Shown here piece by piece: positions 1 through 7,095 of a stretch of DNA of 13,146 bases (positions within the stretch are counted from its first letter, which is position 1; each line of letters begins with the position of its first letter). Location: positions 1 through 13,146 of the forward strand of contig URJM01000056.1 in NCBI GenBank assembly GCA_900548225.1. The letters are read 5' to 3'. The notes beneath the pieces were generated by a model. That model saw nothing but the letters and a program-made list of their open reading frames with translations. It did no database searches and had not been told where the DNA came from. The position numbers and the translations under genes were made by a program. The stretch is from an uncultured bacterium (GTDB lineage: Bacteria; Verrucomicrobiota; Lentisphaeria; Oligosphaerales; Oligosphaeraceae).

Positions 1-33
1 TACTCCTCCCGTGCGTGTTCTTATTGAGGAGTA
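1..33 (+). promoter_or_regulatory. Inverted repeat covering the accA ribosome binding site
   Basis: TACTCCTC at 1-8 is the exact reverse complement of GAGGAGTA at 26-33, giving an 8-bp stem with a 17-base loop. The 3' arm contains the accA SD (GAGGAG, 26-31), 10 bases before the ATG at 42. Folded, the mRNA would hide the ribosome binding site. The repeat begins at the first base of the window, so the stem could be longer. A translation switch is inference. A terminator is less likely because only four T's follow. Confidence 0.5.
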
Positions 34-41
34 GCCTTTTC

Positions 42-998
42 ATGTCCGAGGGAAATCTGGATTTTTCCGAGCCTTTGCTGGAATTGGTTCACCGTGCCGA
101 TTCGGTGAAGCGTTCCTTCCAGCAGCGCGGGCTCCATCTGGACTCCGAACTGAAGGAGCTCTTCCAGAACATCCAGGAAGTCGAGGAGAACTTCCAGCGG
201 AGCCTGACACCCTGGCAGCGGGTCAGGTTGGCGCGCCATCCGCTGCGGCCGCATCCGCAGTTCTTCTGCAGGATGATCTTCACGGACTTCATGGAACTGC
301 ATGGAGACAGGCGGTACGGGGACGACTGGGCCGTGGGCGGGGGCTTCGCCCTCCTGGGGAACCGCCCCGTCATGGTGATTTTCACCCGCAAGGGGCACAA
401 CCTGGAACAATACCTCCTGAACCACTTCGGCTGCCCCGAACCCGAAGGATACCGGAAGGCGCTCCGCCTGATGAAACTGGCCGAAAAGGCAAGATGCCCC
501 ATCATCACCCTCGTGGACACCCCGGGGGCATATCCAGGGATTTCCGGCGGCGAAAGGCATATCGGGGAGGCCATCGCCGTGAACCTGAGGGAGATGTTCC
601 GCCTGACCGTCCCAGTCGTCTGCGTGATTACGGGGGAGGGAGGCTCCGGAGGCGCACTTGGGCTCGCAGTCGGAAACAAAGTCCTGATGCTGGCAAACGC
701 ATACTACTCCGTCATCACCCCTGAAGGATGCGCGGCAATCCTGTGGAGAGACGAAACACGCACCGCGGACGCGGCAAAGGCACTCAAGCTCACCGCGGAC
801 GACCTGCTGAAATTCAAGATCATCGACGAAGTGATTCCAGAACCCCTCGGCGGCGCCCACTGCAAGCCCGGGGAGGCCGCAAATATCCTCAAGGCGGCGC
901 TCATCAGAATACTGAAGCCACTCTGGAAGAAGTCGCCGTCCAGACTCAAGGACGACAGATACGAGAGATTCCGGAAGATCGGGGTCTTCAAGGGCTAG
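42..998 (+). CDS. accA: Acetyl-CoA carboxylase carboxyltransferase, alpha subunit
   Basis: This is the alpha subunit of the carboxyltransferase that, with AccD, moves the carboxyl group from carboxybiotin on AccB to acetyl-CoA, making malonyl-CoA in the cytosol. The product has 318 residues, normal for AccA. An N-terminal helical region (about 1-60) precedes the crotonase-fold domain. Family signatures are LHGDRRYGDD (86-95), PEGYRKALRLM (123-133), DTPGAYPG (149-156), GEGGSGGAL (198-206) and PEGCAAILW (227-235). I chose the ATG at 42 because GAGGAG lies 10 bases upstream; a GTG at 15 would add nine residues and place the start before that SD. The loops FTRKGHNLEQYLLNHFG and PGISGGERHIGEAIA differ from the usual IGHQKGR-type and GAEERGQSEAIA-type sequences. 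AccD, AccB and AccC are not in the window. Wobble bases shift towards A and C along the gene. Confidence 0.95.
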   Translation: MSEGNLDFSEPLLELVHRADSVKRSFQQRGLHLDSELKELFQNIQEVEENFQRSLTPWQRVRLARHPLRPHPQFFCRMIFTDFMELHGDRRYGDDWAVGGGFALLGNRPVMVIFTRKGHNLEQYLLNHFGCPEPEGYRKALRLMKLAEKARCPIITLVDTPGAYPGISGGERHIGEAIAVNLREMFRLTVPVVCVITGEGGSGGALGLAVGNKVLMLANAYYSVITPEGCAAILWRDETRTADAAKALKLTADDLLKFKIIDEVIPEPLGGAHCKPGEAANILKAALIRILKPLWKKSPSRLKDDRYERFRKIGVFKG

Positions 999-1020
999 GC
1001 GTCGGCCGTGCGCGGCTTTC

Positions 1021-1058
1021 GTCCGTCGTTTTCATGTCAAAGCATGCCAACGACCGAC
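1021..1058 (+). other. Hairpin downstream of accA
   Basis: GTCCGTCGTT (1021-1030) and AACGACCGAC (1049-1058) pair over ten positions with one mismatch. Inside, CATG (1033-1036) can pair with CATG (1043-1046). It starts 22 bases after the accA stop. No T-run follows, so it may be an mRNA 3'-end stabiliser or a factor-dependent pause site rather than an intrinsic terminator. Confidence 0.4.
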
Positions 1059-1070
1059 AATTCCTCCTTG

Positions 1071-1084
1071 TGAGATTATCTTAC
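1071..1084 (+). promoter_or_regulatory. Promoter-like box upstream of typA
   Basis: TGA-GATTAT (1071-1079) resembles an extended -10 element: a TG one base before a hexamer matching four of six positions of TATAAT. It lies within ATTATCTTAC (1075-1084), a ten-base string that recurs at 10183-10192 upstream of acpP. No convincing -35 element is seen at normal spacing. If it is a promoter, transcription would start near 1086, about 130 bases before typA. Confidence 0.35.
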
Positions 1085-1087
1085 CCC

Positions 1088-1128
1088 GCGCGACCGCATT
1101 GGGTTACGCGCCGCGCTGTCTTTTTTTT
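1088..1128 (+). terminator. GC stem plus T-run between accA and typA (terminator or attenuator)
   Basis: GCGCGACC (1088-1095) pairs with GGT (1102-1104) and CGCGC (1107-1111) across a two-base bulge. A second CGCGC at 1112-1116 can replace the first as the 3' arm. Eight T's follow at 1121-1128. This fits an intrinsic terminator for accA. Because a promoter-like box ends four bases before it, it could instead form the 5' end of the typA transcript and act as an attenuator. Confidence 0.5.
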
Positions 1129-1216
1129 GTGGGGGATTCAATTGCCTGTGTCTCCTCTCCCCGTCCCATTGCAAACCCTCCCTTATTCTCAAGTTTTTAT
1201 ATTGTTCTGATTTTTC

Positions 1217-3022
1217 ATGGATCAGTCGAAGATTCGCAACATTGCCATAATCGCGCACGTTGACCACGGCAAGACCACCCTGGTGGATCAGCTTTTCAAG
1301 TTCAGCGGCATGTTCCGCGACAACCAGAAGGTCGAGGAGTGCATGATGGACTCCAACGCCATTGAGCGTGAGCGTGGCATCACCATCACCAGCAAGAACG
1401 GCTCCTTCAGATACAAGGACTACACCATCAACATCATCGACACTCCCGGACACGCCGACTTCGGGGGTCAGGTGGAGCGTGTATTGAAGATGGCGGACGG
1501 CGCCCTGCTTCTGGTTGACGCGCAGGAGGGCCCCATGCCCCAGACCTTCTTCGTCCTGAAGAAGGCACTTTCCCTTTCCCTTCCGATAGTGGTGGTCATC
1601 AACAAGATTGACAAGCCTGCGGCCCGTCCCTACTGGGCTGTCGACCAGGTCTTCGACCTCTTTGTCAGGCTCAACGCGCCGGACGAGCTCCTTGACTTCC
1701 CGGTGGTCTACGCCTCCGGGCGGGACGGGTGGTCTGTCGACAACCTTGACGACGAGCGCAAGGACCTTGGCCCCCTGTGCGAGCACATTGTCAAGGACAT
1801 TCCCGCGCCCCAGGGGTCTCCCGACGGTCCCCTGCAGGTTTTGATTTCGACCCTTGACTACTCCCCCTACCTTGGCCGAATCGGCATTGGCAAGATTACC
1901 AGCGGCAAGATTGACATCAACCAGGCCACTGCGGTCGCCATGCGCGACGGCAGCCTCAAGACCGCCCGCATCGCGCAGATCTTCCGGTTCGAGTCCAACA
2001 AGAAATACCAGGTCAACGAGGCCAGTTGCGGCGACATTGTCGGGATTGCCGGGATGAACGACGTGACCGTGGGGTGCACCTACACCTCCCCCGACAATCC
2101 GATTCCGCTGCCCCCGATGCCGATTGACCCCCCGACCATCTCCATGAACTTCCTGCCCAACGGGTCTCCCTTCGCGGGCCAGGAGGGAACCTACGTGACC
2201 AGCAGCCATCTTGAGGCACGGCTTCGCCGCGAGACCATGTCCGACGTTGCGTTGCAGGTCGTGCCGCTTGGGGTGGGGCAGGGCTTCACCGTCTCCGGCC
2301 GTGGCGAACTCCACCTGTCGGTCCTGATTGAACAGATGCGCCGCGAGGGGTACGAAATGGAGTGCACCCGCCCCGTCGTGATCTTCCAGACCGGCCCCAA
2401 CGGCGAGAAGCTGGAGCCCTACGAGGAGCTGACCGTCGACGTCGACCAGAATTTCGTGGGTCCCGTCATGGAGAAGCTTGGCCTTCGCAAGGGCCGCATC
2501 CAGTCGATGGACACCGACAACGGGATGGCGCGCATCGTCTACCTGATTCCGACCCGTGGCCTTTTGGGGTACCGTTCCGAGTTCATGACCGACACGAAGG
2601 GGCTTGGGGTGATGAACTACCTCTTCAGCGGCTACGAACCCTACGCGGGGGAGATTACATACCGCCAGCGCGGCGCCATGGTCTCCATGTGCGCCTGCGA
2701 CGCAGTCCCGTATGCCCTCTTCAATCTTCAGGAGCGTGGCCGTCTCTTCATCGGCCCGAACACGAAGATATACGCGGGCCAGATCATCGGCGAGAATGCC
2801 CGCGAGGGGGACATGATGGTGAATCCCGGCAAGGCAAAGAAGCTTACCAATGTCCGCGCCGCGGGGTCGGACGAGAACATCATCCTTACTCCCCCCGTCC
2901 AGATGAGCCTGGAGGACTGCATCAGCTTCATCAACGACGACGAGCTGATGGAGGTGACTCCCAAGAGCATCCGCCTCCGCAAGAGGGTCCTCAAGAAGTG
3001 GGGTTGGAGCGGAGGCGACTGA
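1217..3022 (+). CDS. typA: Ribosome-associated translational GTPase TypA/BipA
   Basis: TypA/BipA is a GTPase of the EF-G/EF-Tu superfamily that binds the ribosome and is linked to 50S assembly and stress or cold growth. The 601-residue length is typical. GTPase motifs in order are AHVDHGKTT (13-21, P-loop), RGITIT (53-58, switch I), DTPGH (75-79) and NKID (129-132). EF-Tu domain-2-like and EF-G III/V-like regions follow, including SGRGELHLSVLIEQMRREGY and the TypA-specific C-terminal region near PTRGLLGYRSEFMTDTKG. The ATG at 1217 starts directly in the conserved MDQSKIRNIAIIAHVDHG sequence, but no SD precedes it; the upstream bases are T-rich (GTTCTGATTTTTC). It is preceded by a 218-base leader with terminator-like structure and probably begins a transcript continuing into the glycosyltransferase, smpB and queA. 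EF-G and LepA are excluded by domain order and length. Confidence 0.96.
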   Translation: MDQSKIRNIAIIAHVDHGKTTLVDQLFKFSGMFRDNQKVEECMMDSNAIERERGITITSKNGSFRYKDYTINIIDTPGHADFGGQVERVLKMADGALLLVDAQEGPMPQTFFVLKKALSLSLPIVVVINKIDKPAARPYWAVDQVFDLFVRLNAPDELLDFPVVYASGRDGWSVDNLDDERKDLGPLCEHIVKDIPAPQGSPDGPLQVLISTLDYSPYLGRIGIGKITSGKIDINQATAVAMRDGSLKTARIAQIFRFESNKKYQVNEASCGDIVGIAGMNDVTVGCTYTSPDNPIPLPPMPIDPPTISMNFLPNGSPFAGQEGTYVTSSHLEARLRRETMSDVALQVVPLGVGQGFTVSGRGELHLSVLIEQMRREGYEMECTRPVVIFQTGPNGEKLEPYEELTVDVDQNFVGPVMEKLGLRKGRIQSMDTDNGMARIVYLIPTRGLLGYRSEFMTDTKGLGVMNYLFSGYEPYAGEITYRQRGAMVSMCACDAVPYALFNLQERGRLFIGPNTKIYAGQIIGENAREGDMMVNPGKAKKLTNVRAAGSDENIILTPPVQMSLEDCISFINDDELMEVTPKSIRLRKRVLKKWGWSGGD

Positions 3023-3051
3023 GGTGCGTCGCCGTTCCCCCCGGGGGTGCA

Positions 3052-3891
3052 ATGGGCTTTGCGGAGAAACCAGTAGTCGGCGTGGCGGTGGTGAGCTATC
3101 GCTCCCCGGGGCGGACTTGCGCCTTCGTCTCCCGGGAGCTGCCGAAGCTCCCCTTTGCGTACGAGACATGCGTCGTGGACGTCGCGTCCACGCCTGAGAC
3201 CCGGCGCGGCCTGGAGGAGGGCTTGCCCTCGGGCGTCCACAGGCTTTTCTTCGAGGAGAATCTCGGCTACTCCCGCGGGAACAATGCGGCGGCGAGGCTC
3301 CTTCGGGAAAAGCTGCCCGGCATGAAATACCTCCTCGTCTGCAACGACGACATCCTCTTCGACGCCGACTCCCACCTTGAACGCCTCCTGGATTTCCTTG
3401 AGAGCCATCCCGAATGCGGGATAGCGGGACCCTCGGTGCGTGGCGTGGACGGGGCGGAGCAGTCGCCCTGGAATTGCGCGGACGACCTGGGCGCCCGCGA
3501 GCGCTGGTTCAGGCGCGTGGCGTCCCCCTTCGGCGGCGATGCGCGGGAGTGCTACGCGGTCCGCGGCTGTCTTCTCCTGGTGCGTGCGGAACCCTTCTTC
3601 CGGCTGGGCGGCTTTGACGAGGAGTTCTTCCTCTTCTTCGAGGAGCCGGTCCTTGGGGAGAGATTTCGGCGTGCGGGTCAGACGACGTGGTATATTCCCG
3701 GCGCATCGGCGACTCATCTGGGCAGCGCGACCATCAGGAAGGCCCTTTCCAGCTGGAGGATCTACCGTCTTTACCGCAGGAGTTTTTTCCTTGTGGCGAG
3801 GAAATACTGGGGCTGGTCGTGGCTTTCGCGCGCCACCTGGCCATTCAGGCATCTTCTTTCCAGGCTTACGCGCTCTCTTTTCGGGCGCTAG
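3052..3891 (+). CDS. Family 2 glycosyltransferase (rhamnosyltransferase-like)
   Basis: This is a probable inverting GT-A glycosyltransferase that adds a sugar from a nucleotide-sugar to an envelope polysaccharide or similar acceptor; donor and acceptor cannot be deduced. The product has 279 residues. Visible motifs are the N-terminal strand VVGVAVVSYRSP (8-19), ENLGYSRGNN (69-78), the metal/nucleotide-binding NDD (98-100) after KYLLVC, and GGFDEEFFLFFEEPVLGERF (186-205), the region holding the catalytic acid in this family. The C-terminal tail is rich in Arg, Trp and Tyr with no clear membrane span. The reading frame is open upstream into typA, but the ATG at 3052, 30 bases after the typA stop, is the first start beyond typA and sits just before the first conserved strand. 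Only a weak G-rich stretch precedes it. No other sugar or envelope gene is nearby. Confidence 0.85.
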   Translation: MGFAEKPVVGVAVVSYRSPGRTCAFVSRELPKLPFAYETCVVDVASTPETRRGLEEGLPSGVHRLFFEENLGYSRGNNAAARLLREKLPGMKYLLVCNDDILFDADSHLERLLDFLESHPECGIAGPSVRGVDGAEQSPWNCADDLGARERWFRRVASPFGGDARECYAVRGCLLLVRAEPFFRLGGFDEEFFLFFEEPVLGERFRRAGQTTWYIPGASATHLGSATIRKALSSWRIYRLYRRSFFLVARKYWGWSWLSRATWPFRHLLSRLTRSLFGR

Positions 3892-3924
3892 CACCCGCGG
3901 CGCGTGGGCGAATCCATATCCACC

Positions 3925-4377
3925 ATGAAGAATATCTGTCAGAACAAACGGGCATATCACGACTATCAGGTGCTGGAGAAGCTCCAGGCCGGCATCTCGT
4001 TGACGGGCACCGAGGTGAAGTCCTGCCGCAACGGCGGCATGTCACTGGCACAGTCCTACGTGGCGATTGACGGGAAGGGGAACGCCCAGCTCATCGGGTG
4101 CAACATTGCGCCCTACGCCATGGGCAGCTACAACAACCACGCCCCACTGCGCCACCGCCAGCTCCTCCTGCACAAGAAGGAAATCCGGAAACTGAAGCGT
4201 TCCACCGAGGCCAAGGGGCTCACGATCATCCCCATCGAGGCGTATTTCGACAACAGGGGGCGCATCAAGCTCGACATCGGCATCTGCCGCGGGAAGAACC
4301 AGCAGGACAAGCGCGAGTCGATGCGGGAGCAGATGGACAAGCGGGAGGCGGCCCGGGCCATGAAGGGCGGCCGCTGA
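3925..4377 (+). CDS. smpB: SsrA-binding protein SmpB (trans-translation)
   Basis: SmpB binds tmRNA (SsrA) and carries it into the A site of stalled ribosomes, so that the truncated protein is tagged for degradation and the ribosome is freed. The product has 150 residues, the usual size. Family signatures are NKRAYHDY (7-14), LTGTEVKSCRNG (26-37), a central PLRHRQLLLHKKEIRKL block, IIPIEAYF and the basic C-terminal tail with GKNQQDKRESMREQ, which is disordered until it inserts into the mRNA channel. The ATG at 3925 matches the conserved start; an in-frame GTG at 3904 would add seven residues. No SD is seen before either. The tmRNA gene (ssrA), often a neighbour of smpB, is not in the window. 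The gene follows the glycosyltransferase by 33 bases. Confidence 0.95.
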   Translation: MKNICQNKRAYHDYQVLEKLQAGISLTGTEVKSCRNGGMSLAQSYVAIDGKGNAQLIGCNIAPYAMGSYNNHAPLRHRQLLLHKKEIRKLKRSTEAKGLTIIPIEAYFDNRGRIKLDIGICRGKNQQDKRESMREQMDKREAARAMKGGR

Positions 4378-4435
4378 AGCCGCCGGGGTGCGTTTTCCGA
4401 CGCAGGAATTTCATTACAGGAGCAGAGAGCGATCC

Positions 4436-5491
4436 ATGCTTGTTTCCGACTTTGACTTTGATTTGCCCCAGGAGCTGATTGCGCAGCGTCCGCTGGAAGA
4501 CCGTGCCGCCGCGAAGATGCTGGTCATGGAGCGTGAGGGCGGGCGCCGCGCCACGTCGGACTTCCACCACTTTGCGGAATATCTCCAGCCGGGCGACTGC
4601 CTTGTGCTGAACGACACCCGCGTGATTCCCGCGAGACTCTGGGGGACCCGTCCTGAAAGCGGCGGCCGTGTGCAGGTCTTCATGCTTGAAAGCAGGGGCG
4701 GCCGTCGTTGGCAGGCGTTTCTCAAGCCAGGACGCCGCCTTCGCGTAGGCGCCAGGGTGGTGCTTGACGGGGCGGGAAGCGGGCTCACTGTCCTCGAAAA
4801 GTCCCCCGACGGCGCGTGCATCGTCGAATTCGACGACGGCGACGTCCTGGGAATCCTTGAGAAATACGGGAAGACACCTCTTCCCCCTTATATCACCCGT
4901 GAGGCGGAGGAGTCCGACAAGGAGGACTACCAGACAGTCTACGCGGAGCATCCCGGCAGCGTTGCCTGTCCGACCGCGGGGCTTCACATGACGCCGGAGA
5001 TATTGTCGGAGCTTGAGTCCAAGGGTGTGCGGATTGCCCGTCTCACCCTGCATGTTGGCGCCGGCACCTTCAAGCCCGTCGAGAGCGAGACCATCGAGGG
5101 GCATGTGATGCACGAGGAGCGGTACTTTCTGAGTCCCGAGGCCGCCGAGGCCATCAACGGAACCCACCGGGCCGGCGGAAAGGTCTTCTGTCTTGGGACG
5201 ACCTCCGTGCGCACGGTCGAGACCTGCGCCGACGGCGACACGGGCTTCGTCAAGCCGGGCGCCGGCCGCACGAGCATCTTCCTTTATCCTCCCAAGACAG
5301 TCAAGGTCACCGACGGGCTTCTCACGAATTTCCACCTTCCACAGTCCACGCTGCTGATGCTCGTCTGCTGCCTTGCCCCATACGACCAGGTGATGTCCGC
5401 TTACCGCCAGGCCGTCCAGGAGAGATATCGTTTCTTCAGCTACGGCGACTGCATGCTCCTTCTTCCGCCGGGCCGCAGGCTCCACGGCTAG
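4436..5491 (+). CDS. queA: S-adenosylmethionine:tRNA ribosyltransferase-isomerase QueA
   Basis: QueA transfers and isomerises the ribose of S-adenosylmethionine onto 7-aminomethyl-7-deazaguanine at the tRNA wobble position, forming epoxyqueuosine. The product has 351 residues, within the normal range. Signatures are FDLPQELIAQRP (8-19), LNDTRVIPARL (58-68), YGKTPLPPYI (144-153), CPTAGLHMT (178-186), HVGAGTF (196-202), GTTSVRT (254-260) and LLTNFHLPQSTLLMLV (285-300). The ATG at 4436 starts at the conserved N-terminus; GTG at 4388 is possible but would add 16 unconserved residues. Purine-rich GGAG (4419-4422) and GAGAG (4425-4429) lie upstream, so there is a usable though not ideal SD. The gene is 58 bases after smpB and probably ends that transcript. 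tgt and queuosine-precursor genes are not present here. Confidence 0.95.
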   Translation: MLVSDFDFDLPQELIAQRPLEDRAAAKMLVMEREGGRRATSDFHHFAEYLQPGDCLVLNDTRVIPARLWGTRPESGGRVQVFMLESRGGRRWQAFLKPGRRLRVGARVVLDGAGSGLTVLEKSPDGACIVEFDDGDVLGILEKYGKTPLPPYITREAEESDKEDYQTVYAEHPGSVACPTAGLHMTPEILSELESKGVRIARLTLHVGAGTFKPVESETIEGHVMHEERYFLSPEAAEAINGTHRAGGKVFCLGTTSVRTVETCADGDTGFVKPGAGRTSIFLYPPKTVKVTDGLLTNFHLPQSTLLMLVCCLAPYDQVMSAYRQAVQERYRFFSYGDCMLLLPPGRRLHG

Positions 5492-5533
5492 GTCTTCCCG
5501 CGGTTCAGAGGCGTGCCGTGCCCCATTCACGCC

Positions 5534-5549
5534 TATTATATTATCATTG
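5534..5549 (+). promoter_or_regulatory. AT-rich promoter-like element upstream of dapA
   Basis: In the 111-base gap before dapA, TATTATATTATCATTG (5534-5549) stands out as AT-rich within a C/T-rich region. TATTAT (5534-5539 or 5539-5544) matches the -10 consensus at five of six positions, and ATTATC (5540-5545) is shared with the boxes before typA and acpP. No clear -35 is seen. The leader to dapA is pyrimidine-rich and shows no riboswitch-sized structure. Confidence 0.35.
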
Positions 5550-5602
5550 ATTTCCGCTCCGTCCTTCCTTGCGTCCATCTACCTCCGAGCCTCCATAGAG
5601 CC

Positions 5603-6472
5603 ATGAAACTACAGGGTTGCTACACTGCACTTGTCACTCCGTTCCGCGATGGTCATGTCGACTACCAGGCACTGGAGTCTTTGGTTGAGCGCCAGATCGC
5701 CGCGGGCGTTTCGGGAATCGTCCCCGTGGGGACGACCGGCGAGTCCCCCACCCTCACGATGGAGGAGCACATCGACGTGATTCGCTTCGTCGCCGAGACG
5801 GTGAACCGCCGCTGCCAGATTATTGCCGGCACTGGCGGCAATTCGACCGAGGAGGCGATTTGGCTGACCAAGTCCGTGGCGGAGATGCCCGTGGACGCGA
5901 CGCTCCAGGTGACCCCCTACTACAACAAGCCGTCGGGCGAGGGCCTTTACAGGCACTTCCTGGCGGTTGCCGAGTGCACCCGCCTTCCGATTGTCCTCTA
6001 CAATGTCCCCGGCCGTGCCGGCAAGGAGATTCCGTTGGACGTGGTTGGGCGCCTTGCTTCCCATCCCCAGGTTGCCGCAATCAAGGAGGCGGCCGGCAGC
6101 GTCGAGCGTGTCAACGCCATTCGCAACATGTGCGATTTGACAGTTCTTTCGGGGGACGACAGCCTTGCGCTTCCGATGATGTCCGTCGGCGCGACCGGTG
6201 TAATCAGCGTGCTGTCGAATGTGGCTCCCGAGGCCTTTGTGGAGATGTGCCGCCTGGCGCTGTCCAATGACTTTGCGGGCGCCCTGCAGATCCACAGGCG
6301 TTTCTATCCGTTGGCCCACGACCTCTTCCTCGAGGCGAATCCCATTCCCGTGAAGGCCGCGCTGGCGGACATGGGGCTGATTGCCGAGGAGTACCGCCTG
6401 CCGCTGTGTGAAATGGGCGCGCCCGCCCGGGAAAAGCTCCGGGACACCATGCGGAAGCTGTCCCTTGTCTAA
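5603..6472 (+). CDS. dapA: 4-hydroxy-tetrahydrodipicolinate synthase
   Basis: DapA condenses pyruvate with aspartate semialdehyde, the first committed step to diaminopimelate and lysine. The product has 289 residues (the family is about 290-300) and is a class I aldolase barrel. Active-site positions are all present: T44/T45 in VGTTGES (42-48), Y106/Y107 in TPYYNKP (104-110), Y133 and R138 in YNVPGR, and the Schiff-base lysine K161 in IKEAAG. EANPIPVKAAL near the C-terminus is also typical. The ATG at 5603 opens the conserved start MKLQGCYTALVTPF; an earlier start at 5513 would add 30 residues of non-family sequence and run through the promoter-like element. There is no good SD (AGAGCC only). 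Related N-acetylneuraminate lyases are less likely because the DapA residues and length fit. It lies 111 bases after queA and 24 before the YceD-like gene. Confidence 0.94.
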   Translation: MKLQGCYTALVTPFRDGHVDYQALESLVERQIAAGVSGIVPVGTTGESPTLTMEEHIDVIRFVAETVNRRCQIIAGTGGNSTEEAIWLTKSVAEMPVDATLQVTPYYNKPSGEGLYRHFLAVAECTRLPIVLYNVPGRAGKEIPLDVVGRLASHPQVAAIKEAAGSVERVNAIRNMCDLTVLSGDDSLALPMMSVGATGVISVLSNVAPEAFVEMCRLALSNDFAGALQIHRRFYPLAHDLFLEANPIPVKAALADMGLIAEEYRLPLCEMGAPAREKLRDTMRKLSLV

Positions 6473-6496
6473 AGGCCGGTTCCAGGCGGAGTCCAC

Positions 6497-7021
6497 ATGG
6501 GCGAATTCTCAAATACACCTGTTCGCGGAGTCCAGTTCGACTTGGTCGACCTGCCGCCGGAGGGGCTTGACCTGGAGGGCGAAGTGCCCGCGGAGGAGCT
6601 CGGACTGGAGGACGAGGACCGAAGGCGCTTCGTCTCCCCAGTCGCATACAAGCTCCATCTGGAGCCAATCAACGGCGGCAATGACATGCTTGTGCGGGGA
6701 AGCCTCTCCTGCGAATACGAGGGGGTCTGCGACAGATGCGAAGAAGTCTTCAGGCGGAAAATCGAGACATCGGAGGTGTGCCACGAGCTTGAGAAGCCCT
6801 TCGGGACCACGGTCGATCTGACAGAAGATCTTCGAGAGGATATATTAATGCTTTTTCCCCAGCGACTTCTCTGCCGGGATGATTGCCGCGGCCTCTGTCC
6901 AAGGTGCGGTGCGGATTTGAACGAAGGTCCGTGCCAGTGCGAGGACGAGGCTCCCCCCGAAGGGGAGGAGGACGACCCATGGGCCGCCTTGGGCGGCTTC
7001 GGCAGCGAAGAGGAGCGTTGA
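6497..7021 (+). CDS. DUF177/YceD-family protein upstream of rpmF
   Basis: The product is a 174-residue protein of the DUF177 (YceD) family, whose gene is commonly found just before rpmF. Members have been linked to large-subunit rRNA or ribosome accumulation, but the biochemical role is not settled. The visible core has CDRC (78-81), VDLTEDLREDILMLFP and the cysteine cluster CRDDCRGLCPRCGADLN (126-142) with CQC (146-148), which probably binds a metal. The C-terminal tail is acidic. The start at 6497 is supported by GGAG at 6488-6491, five bases upstream. The order dapA, yceD-like, rpmF, plsX supports the assignment more than sequence identity alone. Confidence 0.85.
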   Translation: MGEFSNTPVRGVQFDLVDLPPEGLDLEGEVPAEELGLEDEDRRRFVSPVAYKLHLEPINGGNDMLVRGSLSCEYEGVCDRCEEVFRRKIETSEVCHELEKPFGTTVDLTEDLREDILMLFPQRLLCRDDCRGLCPRCGADLNEGPCQCEDEAPPEGEEDDPWAALGGFGSEEER

Positions 7022-7025
7022 CTTC

Positions 7026-7095
7026 GGAGGGAGCCTCCACCTTGCCGCCGGATTCCAGGGGCGAAGGAGGGAGCGTTCCTCCGCGGATTTTTTTT
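7026..7095 (+). terminator. Tandem GGAGG/CCTCC hairpins and T-run upstream of rpmF
   Basis: The nine-base string GGAGGGAGC occurs twice, at 7026-7034 and 7066-7074. The first copy forms a stem with CCTCC at 7034-7038 (loop GAG). The second forms GGAGGGA (7066-7072) with TTCCTCC (7076-7082), seven pairs including one G-T, around the loop GCG. Eight T's follow at 7088-7095 after five bases. The second hairpin looks like an intrinsic terminator or attenuator between the YceD-like gene and rpmF. The first CCTCC arm could pair with the second GGAGG and prevent it. Confidence 0.45.

Noticed and set aside
1169..1203. Promoter for typA (TTGCAA at 1169-1174 with TATATT at 1198-1203)
   Set aside because: The spacer is 23 bases, too long for a standard promoter, and it would leave a leader of only a few bases.
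2362..3051. Upstream extension of the glycosyltransferase frame into typA
   Set aside because: The extension overlaps typA in another frame and has Arg/Pro-rich shadow composition; GT2 homology starts just after the ATG at 3052.
1076..3169. 697-residue open frame on the minus strand over typA
   Set aside because: It is the complement of a well-supported TypA gene and shows no family motif. High GC at third positions keeps antisense frames open; the protein is low-complexity, rich in Val, His, Gly and Asp.
4378..4435. tmRNA gene next to smpB
   Set aside because: The gaps around smpB are 33 and 58 bases, far too short for ssrA, and no tRNA-like end is seen.
4265..5578. 437-residue minus-strand frame over queA and similar long antisense frames over the glycosyltransferase, dapA and plsX
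   Set aside because: All are antisense shadows of motif-complete + strand genes and lack convincing ribosome sites or domains.
5492..5602. Lysine riboswitch before dapA
   Set aside because: The gap is only 111 bases, pyrimidine-rich, and lacks the multi-stem core expected of a lysine riboswitch.
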